The notes under the pieces: model-generated
Told to the model about the DNA's origin: nothing
What the model saw: the letters and a program-made list of their open reading frames with translations, nothing else
Database searches by the model: none
Program-made: the position numbers and the translations under genes
Assembly (NCBI RefSeq): GCF_028206795.1
Contig: NZ_JAQLFJ010000016.1
Location: 1 to 35,501, forward strand
Reading direction: 5' to 3'
Length of the DNA stretch: 35,501 nt
Source: Collinsella aerofaciens
Lineage (GTDB): Bacteria; Actinomycetota; Coriobacteriia; Coriobacteriales; Coriobacteriaceae
Part shown: one piece after another, positions 1 to 8,006 of the stretch
Layout of the letters: each line of letters begins with the position of its first letter
Numbering within the stretch: the first letter of the stretch is position 1

Positions 1-17
1 ATCGAAACGGTCGAGAG

Positions 18-100
18 GGCCTTGCCCGGCTGGGCGGCCTTGCTCCGAGAAGTTCGCGAAGCCCACTTCCCGGAGCAAGGCCGCCCCGCCGGGCAAGGCC
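18..100 (-). repeat. Long inverted repeat (30-bp arms) just 3' of xfp
   Basis: Arms at 18-47 and 71-100 are complementary over 30 bp with one mismatch, around a 23-nt centre (48-70) that itself contains a short GAAGT/ACTTC stem. It begins 23 nt after the xfp stop codon on the minus strand. No clear T-run follows within the window, so it is not a textbook terminator. It resembles in shape, but not in core sequence, the three elements at 5103, 23304 and 28246. It probably forms a very stable 3'-end hairpin in the xfp mRNA (inference). Confidence 0.7.
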
Positions 101-123
101 CCAGCGCGAGACCGTCCCGGATG

Positions 124-2652
124 CTATTCGTTGTCGCCGGCAGTAAGCTGCGTTGCGGAAAGCGCACCGTCGGCTGCAGTTGCGGCTGCGGCGTCGGGCC
201 AGACCCAGTCGGTAAAGGCCGGGTGATCGTAGCCCTCGTCGCATGCGAACTCAAAGGCCTCGGTGCGGAAGGCCTCCCACTCGTCAATCTGCTCGGCAAA
301 CTTGTCGGCGTCGACCATGCGCAGCACGTCGGCGGCCAGCGCCCAGCGATCCATGTTGTTCAGGCGCAGCATGTCAAACGGCGTGGTCGTGGAGCCCTTC
401 TCCTCGTAGCCGTGAACGCGGAAGGCGTCGTGGCCGGGGCGGTTCCAGATCAGGCGACGAATCGTGCCGGCATAGGCGTGGAAGGCGAAGAGCACGGGCT
501 TCTCGCCGCAGCCAAACAGCTCGGACCAGCGCTCATCGCTGATAGCTTGGTCGTTCTCGCAGACGTTTTGGATCTTGAGCAGATCGACCACGTTGACGAA
601 CCACACCTTAACGCCCAGCTCGCGCAGCATATCGGTTGCGGCCAGGGCCTCGAGCGTCGGCACGTCACCGCACGTGGCGACCACGACGTCGGCCTCGGCG
701 AGCGAGTCGGCGGTCGATGCCCACTCCCACGTCGCGACACCCTCGGCAAGCTCGACGCAGGCCTCGTCGACCGTCTGGAAGGTCGGGGCGGGCTGCTTGC
801 CACAGAAGATGGCGTTGACGCAGTCGGTGGACTGGTAGACACGCTCGGCCACGGCAAGCGCCATGTTGGCGTCGGCCGGATAGTAAGCATTCACGATATG
901 CGTATCGTTAGCCTTGTTGAGCAGCAGGTCGATAAAGCCAGGGTCCTGGTGAGAGAAACCGTTGTGGTCCTGACGCCAGACATGGCTCGACAGCAAAATG
1001 TTGAGGCCGCTGATGGGCGCACGCCACGGAATCTCGCGCTTGGTGGCCTCGAGCCACTTGCAGTGCTGGTTGACCATGGAATCGACGACGTGGACAAAGC
1101 TCTCGTAGGAGCTCCACACGCCGGAGCGGCCGGTGAGCACGTAGGCCTCGAGGAAACCCTCGCACTGGTGCTCGGACAGCTGCTCGACAACCTTACCGGA
1201 GCCGGCCAGCAGCTCGTCGTTGGCATCATCCTCGTAGAAGCCGGCATCCCACTGCTTCTTGGTCACCTTGTAGGCAGCCTGCAGGCGGTTGGACGCGGTC
1301 TCATCGGGACCGAAGATGCGGAAGTCGTCCATGTTCTTGGCCAAAACGTCGGCGGTGTACTCACCAAAGACACGGGCAGCCTCGGTGGAGCCCCAGCCGT
1401 GGCCCTTCTCGGCGACGGGAATCTCGTGGGCGTGGATATCGGGCAGCTCGAGCTCGCGGCGCACCTTGCCGCCGTTCGCGTTGGGGTTAGCGCCAATGCG
1501 CAGCTCGCCGGTCGGCATAAAGGCCGTCACCTCGGGACGCACCTGGCCCTCGGGCGTAAAGAGCTCCTCGGGCTTGTAGGAGCGCAGCCACTCGCGCAGC
1601 ACGCGGAAGTGCTCGTGGGTGTCCTTGGCGCTCGCCAGCGGCACCTGATGGGCGCGCCAGGAGTCCTCGGTCTTCTTGCCGTCGATCTGCTTGGGGCAGG
1701 TCCAGCCCTTGGGCGTGCGGAACACGATCATGGGGTAGGCCGGACGGACCACGGTCTCGCCCGCGGCAGCCTGGGCCTGTGCGGTGGCCTTGATGTCGCA
1801 AATCTCGTCAAAGACCTGCTCAAACAGGGCAGCGAAGCGCTCGTGGATGCTTGCGTGGCTCTCGTCGTCAAAGCCGGCGACAAAGAAGTGCGGCTTGTAG
1901 CCCATGCCCTCGAAGAACTTGGTGAGTTCCTCATCGGACACGCGGGCAAGGATGGTGGGGTTGGCGATCTTGTAGCCGTTGAGGTGCAGGATCGGAAGAA
2001 CGATACCGTCGGTTGCCGGGTTCACGAGCTTGTTGGACTGCCAAGAGGTCGCGAGCGGACCGGTCTCGGACTCGCCGTCGCCCACCACGGCCACGGCCAG
2101 CAGGCTCGGATTGTCCATGACGGCACCGTAGGCGTGGCTGAGCGTGTAGCCAAGCTCGCCGCCCTCGTGGATGGAGCCGGGCGTCTCGGGCGCAAAGTGG
2201 CTCGGAATGCCGCCGGGGTAGGAGAACTGGCGGAAGAACTTCTGCAGGCCAGCCTCGTCATTGGTGATATCGGGGCGGATCTCACGATAGGTGCCATCGA
2301 GCAGCGACTGGGCGGTGCCGGCAGGGCCACCGTGGCCCGGGCCCATCAAGAAGATGGCATTCTGGTCGTGGTCGGCAATGAGGCGGTTGACGTGGCCGAA
2401 CAGGAAGTTGATGCCGGGCGTGGTGCCCCAGTGACCCACCAGACGGTGCTTAACGTCCGGACGGCCAAAGTCGCGCGTCTCGCCGGTCTTCTCGTCGACA
2501 AAGTCGGGGCGCATCAGCGGGTTAGAACGAAGGTAGATCTGGCCGACGGACAGATAGTTCGATGCGCGCCAATACAGGTCGACGCCCTCGAGTTCGGAAG
2601 CCGGCACCTCGTGGCCCAGCTTTTGCCACGGCGTTCCCAGTGTTTTAGCCAT
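124..2652 (-). CDS. xfp: Xylulose-5-phosphate/fructose-6-phosphate phosphoketolase
   Basis: A thiamine-diphosphate enzyme that splits xylulose 5-phosphate and/or fructose 6-phosphate with phosphate to acetyl phosphate plus glyceraldehyde 3-phosphate or erythrose 4-phosphate. It is cytosolic and is the key step of the phosphoketolase (bifid-type) pathway. The 842-residue product is full length for the family (usually about 790-830). It shows the conserved N-terminal region ([18 protein letters not shown]), the TPP-binding stretch [12 protein letters not shown] and the family-typical [11 protein letters not shown]. The C-terminus carries a short Ala-rich tail that is probably dispensable. The ATG at 2652 is preceded by GAAGGG about 10 nt upstream. 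A tandem LacI-type operator lies at 2720-2756 and a LacI regulator is the next gene upstream on the same strand, so sugar-dependent repression is likely. Family assignment is secure; which of the two substrates is preferred cannot be read from sequence. Confidence 0.97.
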   Translation of the reverse strand: MAKTLGTPWQKLGHEVPASELEGVDLYWRASNYLSVGQIYLRSNPLMRPDFVDEKTGETRDFGRPDVKHRLVGHWGTTPGINFLFGHVNRLIADHDQNAIFLMGPGHGGPAGTAQSLLDGTYREIRPDITNDEAGLQKFFRQFSYPGGIPSHFAPETPGSIHEGGELGYTLSHAYGAVMDNPSLLAVAVVGDGESETGPLATSWQSNKLVNPATDGIVLPILHLNGYKIANPTILARVSDEELTKFFEGMGYKPHFFVAGFDDESHASIHERFAALFEQVFDEICDIKATAQAQAAAGETVVRPAYPMIVFRTPKGWTCPKQIDGKKTEDSWRAHQVPLASAKDTHEHFRVLREWLRSYKPEELFTPEGQVRPEVTAFMPTGELRIGANPNANGGKVRRELELPDIHAHEIPVAEKGHGWGSTEAARVFGEYTADVLAKNMDDFRIFGPDETASNRLQAAYKVTKKQWDAGFYEDDANDELLAGSGKVVEQLSEHQCEGFLEAYVLTGRSGVWSSYESFVHVVDSMVNQHCKWLEATKREIPWRAPISGLNILLSSHVWRQDHNGFSHQDPGFIDLLLNKANDTHIVNAYYPADANMALAVAERVYQSTDCVNAIFCGKQPAPTFQTVDEACVELAEGVATWEWASTADSLAEADVVVATCGDVPTLEALAATDMLRELGVKVWFVNVVDLLKIQNVCENDQAISDERWSELFGCGEKPVLFAFHAYAGTIRRLIWNRPGHDAFRVHGYEEKGSTTTPFDMLRLNNMDRWALAADVLRMVDADKFAEQIDEWEAFRTEAFEFACDEGYDHPAFTDWVWPDAAAATAADGALSATQLTAGDNE

Positions 2653-2713
2653 TGTTTATGTCCCTTCGCTGCGCGGTCACCCTCCGATACGGCAACCATT
2701 CGTTGGGACCAGT

Positions 2714-2756
2714 ATATTTGCTAAAACGTTTTATCACGGTGAAAAAACGTTTTAGC
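2714..2756 (-). promoter_or_regulatory. Tandem LacI-type operator overlapping the xfp promoter
   Basis: Positions 2720-2756 form a nearly perfect 37-bp palindrome made of two copies of the LacI/GalR-type half-palindrome AAAACGTTTT, centred about 23 bp apart. Read on the minus strand, a plausible -10 (TATACT, around 2714-2719) follows immediately, so the operators sit over the -35 region. The most likely ligand is the LacI-family protein encoded just upstream (2857-3885). The palindrome is seen; binding is inferred. Confidence 0.75.
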
Positions 2757-2856
2757 ATCCGTATTGATCGCGCAGATTGGCAAAACGCAACATTCACCTG
2801 CGGCATTGTCTGTCACAGGTACTCCACATTCGATTTCTACGAATTGGTAAACGTGT

Positions 2857-3885
2857 TTAGTTGTGTTTAGTAAGCTCGAGCACACTGTCCTTTACAATGA
2901 GAGCGGGCTCCAAAACCACTTCTTCGGCACGCCTGCCGCCCCTGCCGGCAAGGCGTTTGGACATGCAGCCAAAGGCATGCTCCGCGAGAACGCCCGGATC
3001 CTGCTCGATCGCGGTCAGTGCCGGCTCAAAGAGAACGTCGGCCGCCGAGTTGTCATAGCTCACCACCGAGATATCGCCCGGAATGCTCTTCCCCATCTCG
3101 TGCAGGCGCTTGAGCAGACCGAGGGCGATATTGTCCGAGCTTGCGAACACGGCAGTGGCGTCGGTTGCGAGCACCGCCTCCGAGGCCTCGTAGGCGCTCG
3201 GAATGTAATACTCGCTCTCAAACTCCAAGCGTGCATCGATAGGCAGGCCAACCTCGCGCAGCGCGCGCTCATAGCCGGCAAGTCGTTTGCGGCCCGTATT
3301 GGAACGGCGCGCGTTAACCAAGCAGGCGATGCGACGATGACCCTGTTCAATCAGATAGCGCGTTGCCATGTAGCCGCCCATCTCGTGGTCGAACATCACC
3401 TTGTCGCACTCGAGCCCCTCAATGGCACGGTCGACCATTACGGCCGGGATGGGAAGATGGCTGACTTCTTCGCGCAGGGCGCGGTCGTCGGAGAACTCGT
3501 CGCCCACCACCAAAAAGACGCCATCGACGCCGCGCGTCACCAGCTGGCGCAGCAGTTCCAGATCGTCATCGGCGCTTCCGCCCGAGCTGGTGATAAAGAG
3601 TGCGTAGCCATCCTCACGGCAACGCTTTTCCAGGCTGCCGGCGAGCGAGGCAAAAAAGCGGCTCTCGATGTTGGGGACGATAAGGCCCAGCGTACGCGAC
3701 TCACGCATGACCAGGCTGCGCGCGATCTGGTTGGGAACATAATGGTTGCGCGCGGCAACCTCCTTGATGAGTTTGCGGTTTTCTTCCGAGATGCGACAAG
3801 GCCGATTGTTGAGAACAAGCGAGACCGACGAGGGGGAAAGCCCCACCTCCTGGGCGATCTGCTTGAGGGTGACTTTGTTGGCCAT
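2857..3885 (-). CDS. LacI/GalR-family transcriptional regulator
   Basis: A 342-residue DNA-binding regulator of normal LacI-family length. Residues about 4-24 (TLKQIAQEVGLSPSSVSLVL) form the helix-turn-helix, followed by the hinge region YVPNQIARSLV and a periplasmic-binding-protein-like effector domain (LGLIVPNIES, later VFASSDNIALGLLKRL). The start was chosen at 3885 because the ATG has AAGGAG 5-6 nt upstream and gives a canonical N-terminus; the frame stays open far upstream only because it runs antisense to murB. The gene precedes xfp on the same strand, and a double operator of LacI type lies between them, so it likely represses xfp (inference). The effector is probably a sugar or sugar phosphate but cannot be named. 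Confidence 0.93.
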   Translation of the reverse strand: MANKVTLKQIAQEVGLSPSSVSLVLNNRPCRISEENRKLIKEVAARNHYVPNQIARSLVMRESRTLGLIVPNIESRFFASLAGSLEKRCREDGYALFITSSGGSADDDLELLRQLVTRGVDGVFLVVGDEFSDDRALREEVSHLPIPAVMVDRAIEGLECDKVMFDHEMGGYMATRYLIEQGHRRIACLVNARRSNTGRKRLAGYERALREVGLPIDARLEFESEYYIPSAYEASEAVLATDATAVFASSDNIALGLLKRLHEMGKSIPGDISVVSYDNSAADVLFEPALTAIEQDPGVLAEHAFGCMSKRLAGRGGRRAEEVVLEPALIVKDSVLELTKHN

Positions 3886-3920
3886 CTCGCTCCTTCCGGG
3901 TTTACGCGCAATCTCTTGAA

Positions 3921-3964
3921 AGTATAGCGACTGCCCCTCTACCTCGATGATAAACACTTTATCA
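3921..3964 (-). promoter_or_regulatory. lacI-side promoter element and inverted repeat
   Basis: On the minus strand a TATACT hexamer (plus 3921-3926) is suitably placed as -10 for the LacI gene. About 21 bp upstream of it lies TGATAAA-CAC-TTTATCA (3948-3964), a perfect 7-bp inverted repeat with a 3-nt spacer. The repeat may be an operator for the divergent lacI/murB promoters. It does not match the AAAACGTTTT operator in front of xfp, so a different protein may bind. No good -35 hexamer was found. Confidence 0.4.
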
Positions 3965-4068
3965 ATCCGGTGGACGGCAGTTTTATCGCCGCCAGCGCAC
4001 CAAATGCATCTGGGTGGGGTATATTGCAATCGATTGATGACAACGACCACCAAAAGGCGGATATTCGC

Positions 4069-5031
4069 ATGCACGAGAACGACTTTTTTAACGAGGACCT
4101 GCTGTGCGCGCTCGCTGGCGTTGCCGGCGAGGACAACGTGTTGATGAGCGAGCCCATGCGCGAGCACACCACGTTTAAGATCGGCGGTCCGGCCGACGTC
4201 TTTGTCACGCCCGATACCGAGCAGGGCCTCGTCGCCACGCTCGATACCTGCTATCGCTGCGACCTGCCGCTCACCATCGTGGGCAACGGCTCCGACCTGC
4301 TCGTCGGCGACAAGGGCATCCGCGGCGTCGTCGTGGCGCTGGGTGAGGGCCTCTCCGATATTACGGTCGACGGCACGCACGTCACGGCCGCAGCCGGCGC
4401 CCTGCTTTCCGATGTCGCCGCGGCAGCAGCCGAGGCCGGCCTCACCGGCATGGAGCCCATCTCGGGCATCCCCGGATCGGTCGGCGGCGCCTGCTACATG
4501 AACGCCGGTGCCTATGGTGCTTGCATGGCCGATGTGCTGGAGTCCGTGCGTGTCTACAAACCCGCTCGCCAGCTCGACGACGGCACCCGCGGCAGCGGCA
4601 ATATCATCGAGTTCGATGTCGACGAGCTCAACCTGGGTTATCGAAAGAGCCGCATCGCCGATGACGGCTTTATCGTGCTTTCGGCCACCTTCAATCTCGC
4701 CCCGGGCAACGCCGCGATGATCAAGGCCGACATGGACGACTACCGCCAGCGCCGCGAGGACAAGCAGCCGCTCGACATGCCGAGCGCCGGCTCCACTTTC
4801 AAGCGCCCCGAGGGTTACTTTGCCGGCAAACTCATCATGGATGCCGGCCTGCGAGGACACGCCGTTGGCGGCGCGCAGGTAAGCGAAAAGCACTGCGGTT
4901 TTATCGTCAACGCCAACCACGCCACCGCCGCCGACGTTGACGAACTCATCCGCCACATCCAAACAACCGTCAAAGGCCAATTCGACGTAGACCTAGAACC
5001 CGAAGTCCACCGAGTAGGCGAATTTTTATAA
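4069..5031 (+). CDS. murB: UDP-N-acetylenolpyruvoylglucosamine reductase
   Basis: An FAD-dependent cytosolic enzyme that reduces UDP-GlcNAc-enolpyruvate to UDP-MurNAc, the second committed step of peptidoglycan precursor synthesis. The sequence has the FAD-binding motifs (HTTFKIGGPADV, VGNGSDLLV, SGIPGSVGGACYMNAGAYG), the conserved GYRKSRI segment and the catalytic-serine motif SAGSTFKRP, then the C-terminal domain with GAQVSEKHCGFIVN. The start at 4069 is chosen (AGGCGG upstream, 320 aa, normal for a short-type MurB); an in-frame ATG at 3970 would add 33 unconserved residues reaching into the lacI promoter. It is alone on its strand here, convergent with the NlpC/P60 gene. Confidence 0.95.
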   Translation: MHENDFFNEDLLCALAGVAGEDNVLMSEPMREHTTFKIGGPADVFVTPDTEQGLVATLDTCYRCDLPLTIVGNGSDLLVGDKGIRGVVVALGEGLSDITVDGTHVTAAAGALLSDVAAAAAEAGLTGMEPISGIPGSVGGACYMNAGAYGACMADVLESVRVYKPARQLDDGTRGSGNIIEFDVDELNLGYRKSRIADDGFIVLSATFNLAPGNAAMIKADMDDYRQRREDKQPLDMPSAGSTFKRPEGYFAGKLIMDAGLRGHAVGGAQVSEKHCGFIVNANHATAADVDELIRHIQTTVKGQFDVDLEPEVHRVGEFL

Positions 5032-5035
5032 AAAG

Positions 5036-5055
5036 AAGGCCCCGAAAGGGGCCTT
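5036..5055. terminator. Intrinsic-type hairpin after murB
   Basis: A perfect 8-bp stem (AAGGCCCC/GGGGCCTT) with a GAAA loop lies 5 nt after the murB stop. The A-rich stretch on its left gives a CTTTTTATAAAAA tract when read on the minus strand, so it terminates minus-strand transcripts better than murB itself. It probably serves both convergent genes. Confidence 0.65.
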
Positions 5056-5102
5056 CACCATATTCATTCAGATAACCCAGTCCGGTGTGTCGCGCCCCAA
5101 AC

Positions 5103-5250
5103 CCGAGAGGGCCGCGTGCCCGCCCGCATTATATTTGATTGATCGCGAGTTCCGCACGCAAAGAAGGCCACTTAATGTGGCCTTCGTCTTGCGCAGGACT
5201 GCCCGAGCAGGCAATCAAATATATTGCGGGCGGGCACGCGGCCCCGTCGG
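5103..5250 (-). repeat. Core-conserved, arm-variable hairpin element, copy 1
   Basis: Left arm 5103-5141 and right arm 5212-5250 pair over 36 of 39 positions. Between them is a 70-nt core (5142-5211) containing ATCGCGAGTTCCGCACG, an inner hairpin with GGCCACTTAATGTGGCC at its tip, and GCAGGACTG...GAGCAGG. The same core recurs at 23338-23406 and 28279-28347, but the arms there have unrelated sequence. On the minus strand it begins 2 nt after the stop codon of the NlpC/P60 gene. Short open frames across it are artefacts of the repeat. Function unknown; see findings. Confidence 0.85.
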
Positions 5251-5252
5251 CT

Positions 5253-6458
5253 TTACGACAGCGCAATACCGCCGAGCCAGCCCCAACGCACGCCAGAGCC
5301 AGTGCCATAGAAGCTAATAAACGAATCAAGCGACTTAGACGTAATGGCACCCTCGTTGCTCATAACGATACCGCCGCCAACGTAGATACCCACATGACCG
5401 TAGATAAGGCCCGGAGCACCCGTGCCGCTATGCGATGAGTCGGCCACGATCATGCCCACCTGCAGCGCCGAGCGGTCGGAGCTATAGCACCAGGCGTTAA
5501 ACATGTCGCACGCATTGCCGCCAAAGTAGCCAACGCCGGCGTTACGGAAGACATTGGTAACCCACGCCGCGCACCAGTTCTGACCCGGCGAAGGCGTAGA
5601 GTAGCACGCGTTGACGACGGCCTGTTGCTTGCCCGAGCCGGCATTCTGCTGCGGAGTTCCGGGCGCATACGATCCGCCACCCGAGCTCGAACCACCCGAG
5701 TAGGAATTGTTCTTGTTCGCGGCGGCCGCGGCAGCGGCGGCCTTCCTAGCGGCCTCCTCGGCCTGGGCGGCAGCGAGAATCTCGGAATCACGCTGAGCCA
5801 TGAGCTCCTTGACATCGTCAGAGAGGCCGTTCAGAACCGTCTGGACTTCCTGCTGCTTGGCCTGCATGTCCTGCATCTGGGCAGTCTGCTGGTCCTTGAG
5901 CTTCTCTAAGTCGGCCTTCTGCGACTCGAGCTCGGTCTTTTGCGCATCGAGCTCTTCCTGGATGGTCTGAATGTCCTCGATGGCGTCGCGGTCGCTCTTG
6001 TTGATCTTCTCAACGTAATGCGCGTTGGCGACGAGTTCCTCAAACGAGCCAGAGGCCAGCAGCAGCGACAGGATGTTCGTGCCGCCGGACTTGTAGCTGG
6101 CGGCCACGCGATCGGAAAGGTCGTTGCGCTTCTTCTTGAGCTCGGCCTTCTTTTCATCGATCTGGGCCTGCGTGTCGTCAATCTTGCCCTGGACATTCTC
6201 GATGTCGTTGAGGGTCTGGGCATTCTTGTTGGCCAGCGCCGCATACTCATTTGCGATGCTGTCGAGCTGGGCCTGAACCTCGTCGAGCTGGGCCTGGGCA
6301 GCATTCAGTTTATCGGTGGTTTCTTTGGAAGCCTCCGCCGCATGGGCGCGAGCGGGCAGGCCAAAAAGAACTGCCGCAGAAGCGGCGCCGAACAGGGCCT
6401 TGAGGGCAGTGCGGCGCGAGAGCTCCTGGGAAAGGATGGAATCGCTGTTTCGTGACAT
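5253..6458 (-). CDS. Secreted coiled-coil NlpC/P60 (CHAP-like) peptidoglycan hydrolase
   Basis: A 401-residue exported cell-wall hydrolase of PcsB/CwlO architecture. Residues 1-41 are a signal peptide with a twin arginine (SRRTALKAL), a hydrophobic stretch and an AHA-type cleavage site, so Tat export is possible. Residues about 45-230 are a long coiled coil (heptads rich in Q, L, E, K), followed by an Ala-rich and Ser/Gly-rich linker to about residue 270. The C-terminal Cys protease/amidase domain has the nucleophile in NWCAAWVTNVF and the His in YGHVGIYVGGG. In related proteins the coiled coil keeps the enzyme inactive until an FtsEX-like complex activates it; that role is inferred. The ATG at 6458 has GGAG 7 nt upstream. 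A structured element (5103-5250) starts 2 nt after the stop. Confidence 0.9.
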   Translation of the reverse strand: MSRNSDSILSQELSRRTALKALFGAASAAVLFGLPARAHAAEASKETTDKLNAAQAQLDEVQAQLDSIANEYAALANKNAQTLNDIENVQGKIDDTQAQIDEKKAELKKKRNDLSDRVAASYKSGGTNILSLLLASGSFEELVANAHYVEKINKSDRDAIEDIQTIQEELDAQKTELESQKADLEKLKDQQTAQMQDMQAKQQEVQTVLNGLSDDVKELMAQRDSEILAAAQAEEAARKAAAAAAAANKNNSYSGGSSSGGGSYAPGTPQQNAGSGKQQAVVNACYSTPSPGQNWCAAWVTNVFRNAGVGYFGGNACDMFNAWCYSSDRSALQVGMIVADSSHSGTGAPGLIYGHVGIYVGGGIVMSNEGAITSKSLDSFISFYGTGSGVRWGWLGGIALS

Positions 6459-6724
6459 ATGTACTCCGTTACATGCTTATTTATATGTCGCTCAACTCAT
6501 ACATATTAGCGTACATATGGCGCGTCCCAACGATTTCCACGAACGGCAGGAAACTACAAGGTCAGCGGCTCGTATGCAAATGCCAAAGATCAGGTTATGC
6601 GTACGCAAGCTCTTTTATGAGTACGTTAACACAGTCCTCTGCTTTTCCTACAGCGCACGATTTGGGCGTCCCTGCCTGCGCTATACTCCCCTGAAGAAGT
6701 GTTCCTGATTCGATAGGAGACTAC

Positions 6725-7786
6725 ATGTCCAAAGCACTCGACCCCAAAGACACCTGCGTCCTCGTTACCGGTGGCGCCGGCTTTATCGGCTCGCACACCG
6801 TCGTTCAGCTGCTCGAGGGTGGCTACCAGGTCGTCATCGTCGATGATCTCTCCAACTCCAGCGCCGTCGCCGTCGACCGCGTCAAGACCATCGTGGGCGA
6901 CGAGGCCGCCAAGAACCTCACCTTCTACGAGGCCAACGTGCTCGACCGCGATGCGATGAACAAGATCTTTGATACCCATCAGATCGACCGCGTCATCCAC
7001 TTTGCCGGCTTTAAGGCCGTCGGCGAGTCGGTGAGCAAGCCCGTCGAGTACTACCACAACAACATCGAGAACACCCTGGTGCTCATCGACGTCATGCGCA
7101 ACCATGGCTGCAAGTCCATCATCTTCTCGAGCTCCTCGACCGTCTATGGCGACCCGGACAACCCGCCCGTCACCGAGGAGGATCCTAAGAAGCCCGCGAC
7201 CAACCCCTATGGTTGGACCAAGTGGATGATCGAGCAGATCCTTATGGACGTCCACACCGCCGACCCCGAGTGGGACGTCGTGCTGCTCCGTTACTTCAAC
7301 CCCATCGGCGCTCATCCGTCGGGCCTGATCGGCGAGGACCCCAAGGGCATCCCCAACAACTTGGTGCCCTATGTCGCCCAGGTCGCCGTGGGCAAGCTCG
7401 AGGCCGTTCAGGTCTTTGGCAACGACTACCCCACCCCCGACGGCACCGGCGTGCGCGACTACATCCACGTGTGCGATCTGGCCTCTGGTCACGTTGCCGC
7501 CCTTAACTGGATGAACGGCAAGACCGGCGTCGAGATCTTTAACTTGGGCACCGGCACCGGCACCTCGGTACTCGAGGTCGTCGCCGCCTTCTCCAAGGCT
7601 TGTGGCAAGGAGCTGCCCTACGTGATCCGCGAGCGCCGCGCCGGCGACATCGCTGCCAACTGGTGCGATGCCTCCAAGGCCGAGCGCATGATGGGCTGGA
7701 AGGCCCAGTACGACATCGCGGACATGTGCCGCGATAGCTGGAACTGGCAGAGCCACAACCCCAACGGCTTCGCCGACGCCGAGTAG
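6725..7786 (+). CDS. galE: UDP-glucose 4-epimerase
   Basis: An extended short-chain dehydrogenase that interconverts UDP-galactose and UDP-glucose with bound NAD (Leloir pathway, and supply of UDP-Gal for surface glycans). The 353-residue protein has the Rossmann motif GGAGFIGSHT, the catalytic Ser region FSSSSTVYG, the YxxxK pair (YGWTK), and the substrate-binding segment RYFNPIGAH. AGGAG lies 6 nt before the ATG. A possible -10 (TATACT, 6682-6687) lies about 40 bp upstream, without a convincing -35. It has its own terminator at 7809-7842, so it is probably monocistronic. No other gal genes are nearby. Confidence 0.96.
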   Translation: MSKALDPKDTCVLVTGGAGFIGSHTVVQLLEGGYQVVIVDDLSNSSAVAVDRVKTIVGDEAAKNLTFYEANVLDRDAMNKIFDTHQIDRVIHFAGFKAVGESVSKPVEYYHNNIENTLVLIDVMRNHGCKSIIFSSSSTVYGDPDNPPVTEEDPKKPATNPYGWTKWMIEQILMDVHTADPEWDVVLLRYFNPIGAHPSGLIGEDPKGIPNNLVPYVAQVAVGKLEAVQVFGNDYPTPDGTGVRDYIHVCDLASGHVAALNWMNGKTGVEIFNLGTGTGTSVLEVVAAFSKACGKELPYVIRERRAGDIAANWCDASKAERMMGWKAQYDIADMCRDSWNWQSHNPNGFADAE

Positions 7787-7808
7787 CAAAAACCTACATA
7801 CCGCTCTT

Positions 7809-7842
7809 GCCCCGATCTCACGTTGTGAGGTCGGGGCTTTTT
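7809..7842 (+). terminator. Intrinsic terminator of galE
   Basis: A 13-bp stem (GCCCCGATCTCAC paired with GTGAGGTCGGGGC, one G-T pair) with a 3-nt loop, followed by TTTTT. It lies 22 nt after the galE stop codon. Confidence 0.92.
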
Positions 7843-7890
7843 CATGGTGTGTAGCCATTCGCCGAAAATCGACCAACTTTTTTATCTTGC

Positions 7891-7921
7891 CTGTACATGT
7901 TTAAACAACATGTTTTACAAT
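7891..7921 (+). promoter_or_regulatory. malQ promoter with GTTTAAAC operator
   Basis: GTTTAAAC at 7899-7906 lies inside a larger inverted repeat (ACATGTT-taaac-AACATGT) and ends 9 bp before a good -10 hexamer TACAAT (7916-7921). GTTTAAAC fits the HutC-type GntR consensus GTNTANAC. A clear -35 is not seen. The same 8-mer occurs only in the GntR/PTS intergenic region elsewhere in the window. The GntR-family protein at 16877-17596 is the obvious candidate to bind it (inference). Confidence 0.6.
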
Positions 7922-8006
7922 AGGCGTATCGAATCAGAACATCGGAGGCGGACTGCACACCCATCGGCAGGCCGACCCCACAACAAGAAGGTTGGTGAGC
8001 GCACTC

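Noticed and set aside
22..2724. A 900-codon open frame antisense to xfp
   Set aside because: Shadow of a GC-rich gene; no ribosome site or recognisable domain, while the other strand encodes a complete phosphoketolase.
3886..4980. Possible long N-terminal extension of the LacI regulator
   Set aside because: The extra frame is antisense to murB; the ATG at 3885 has a good ribosome site and gives a canonical LacI N-terminus.
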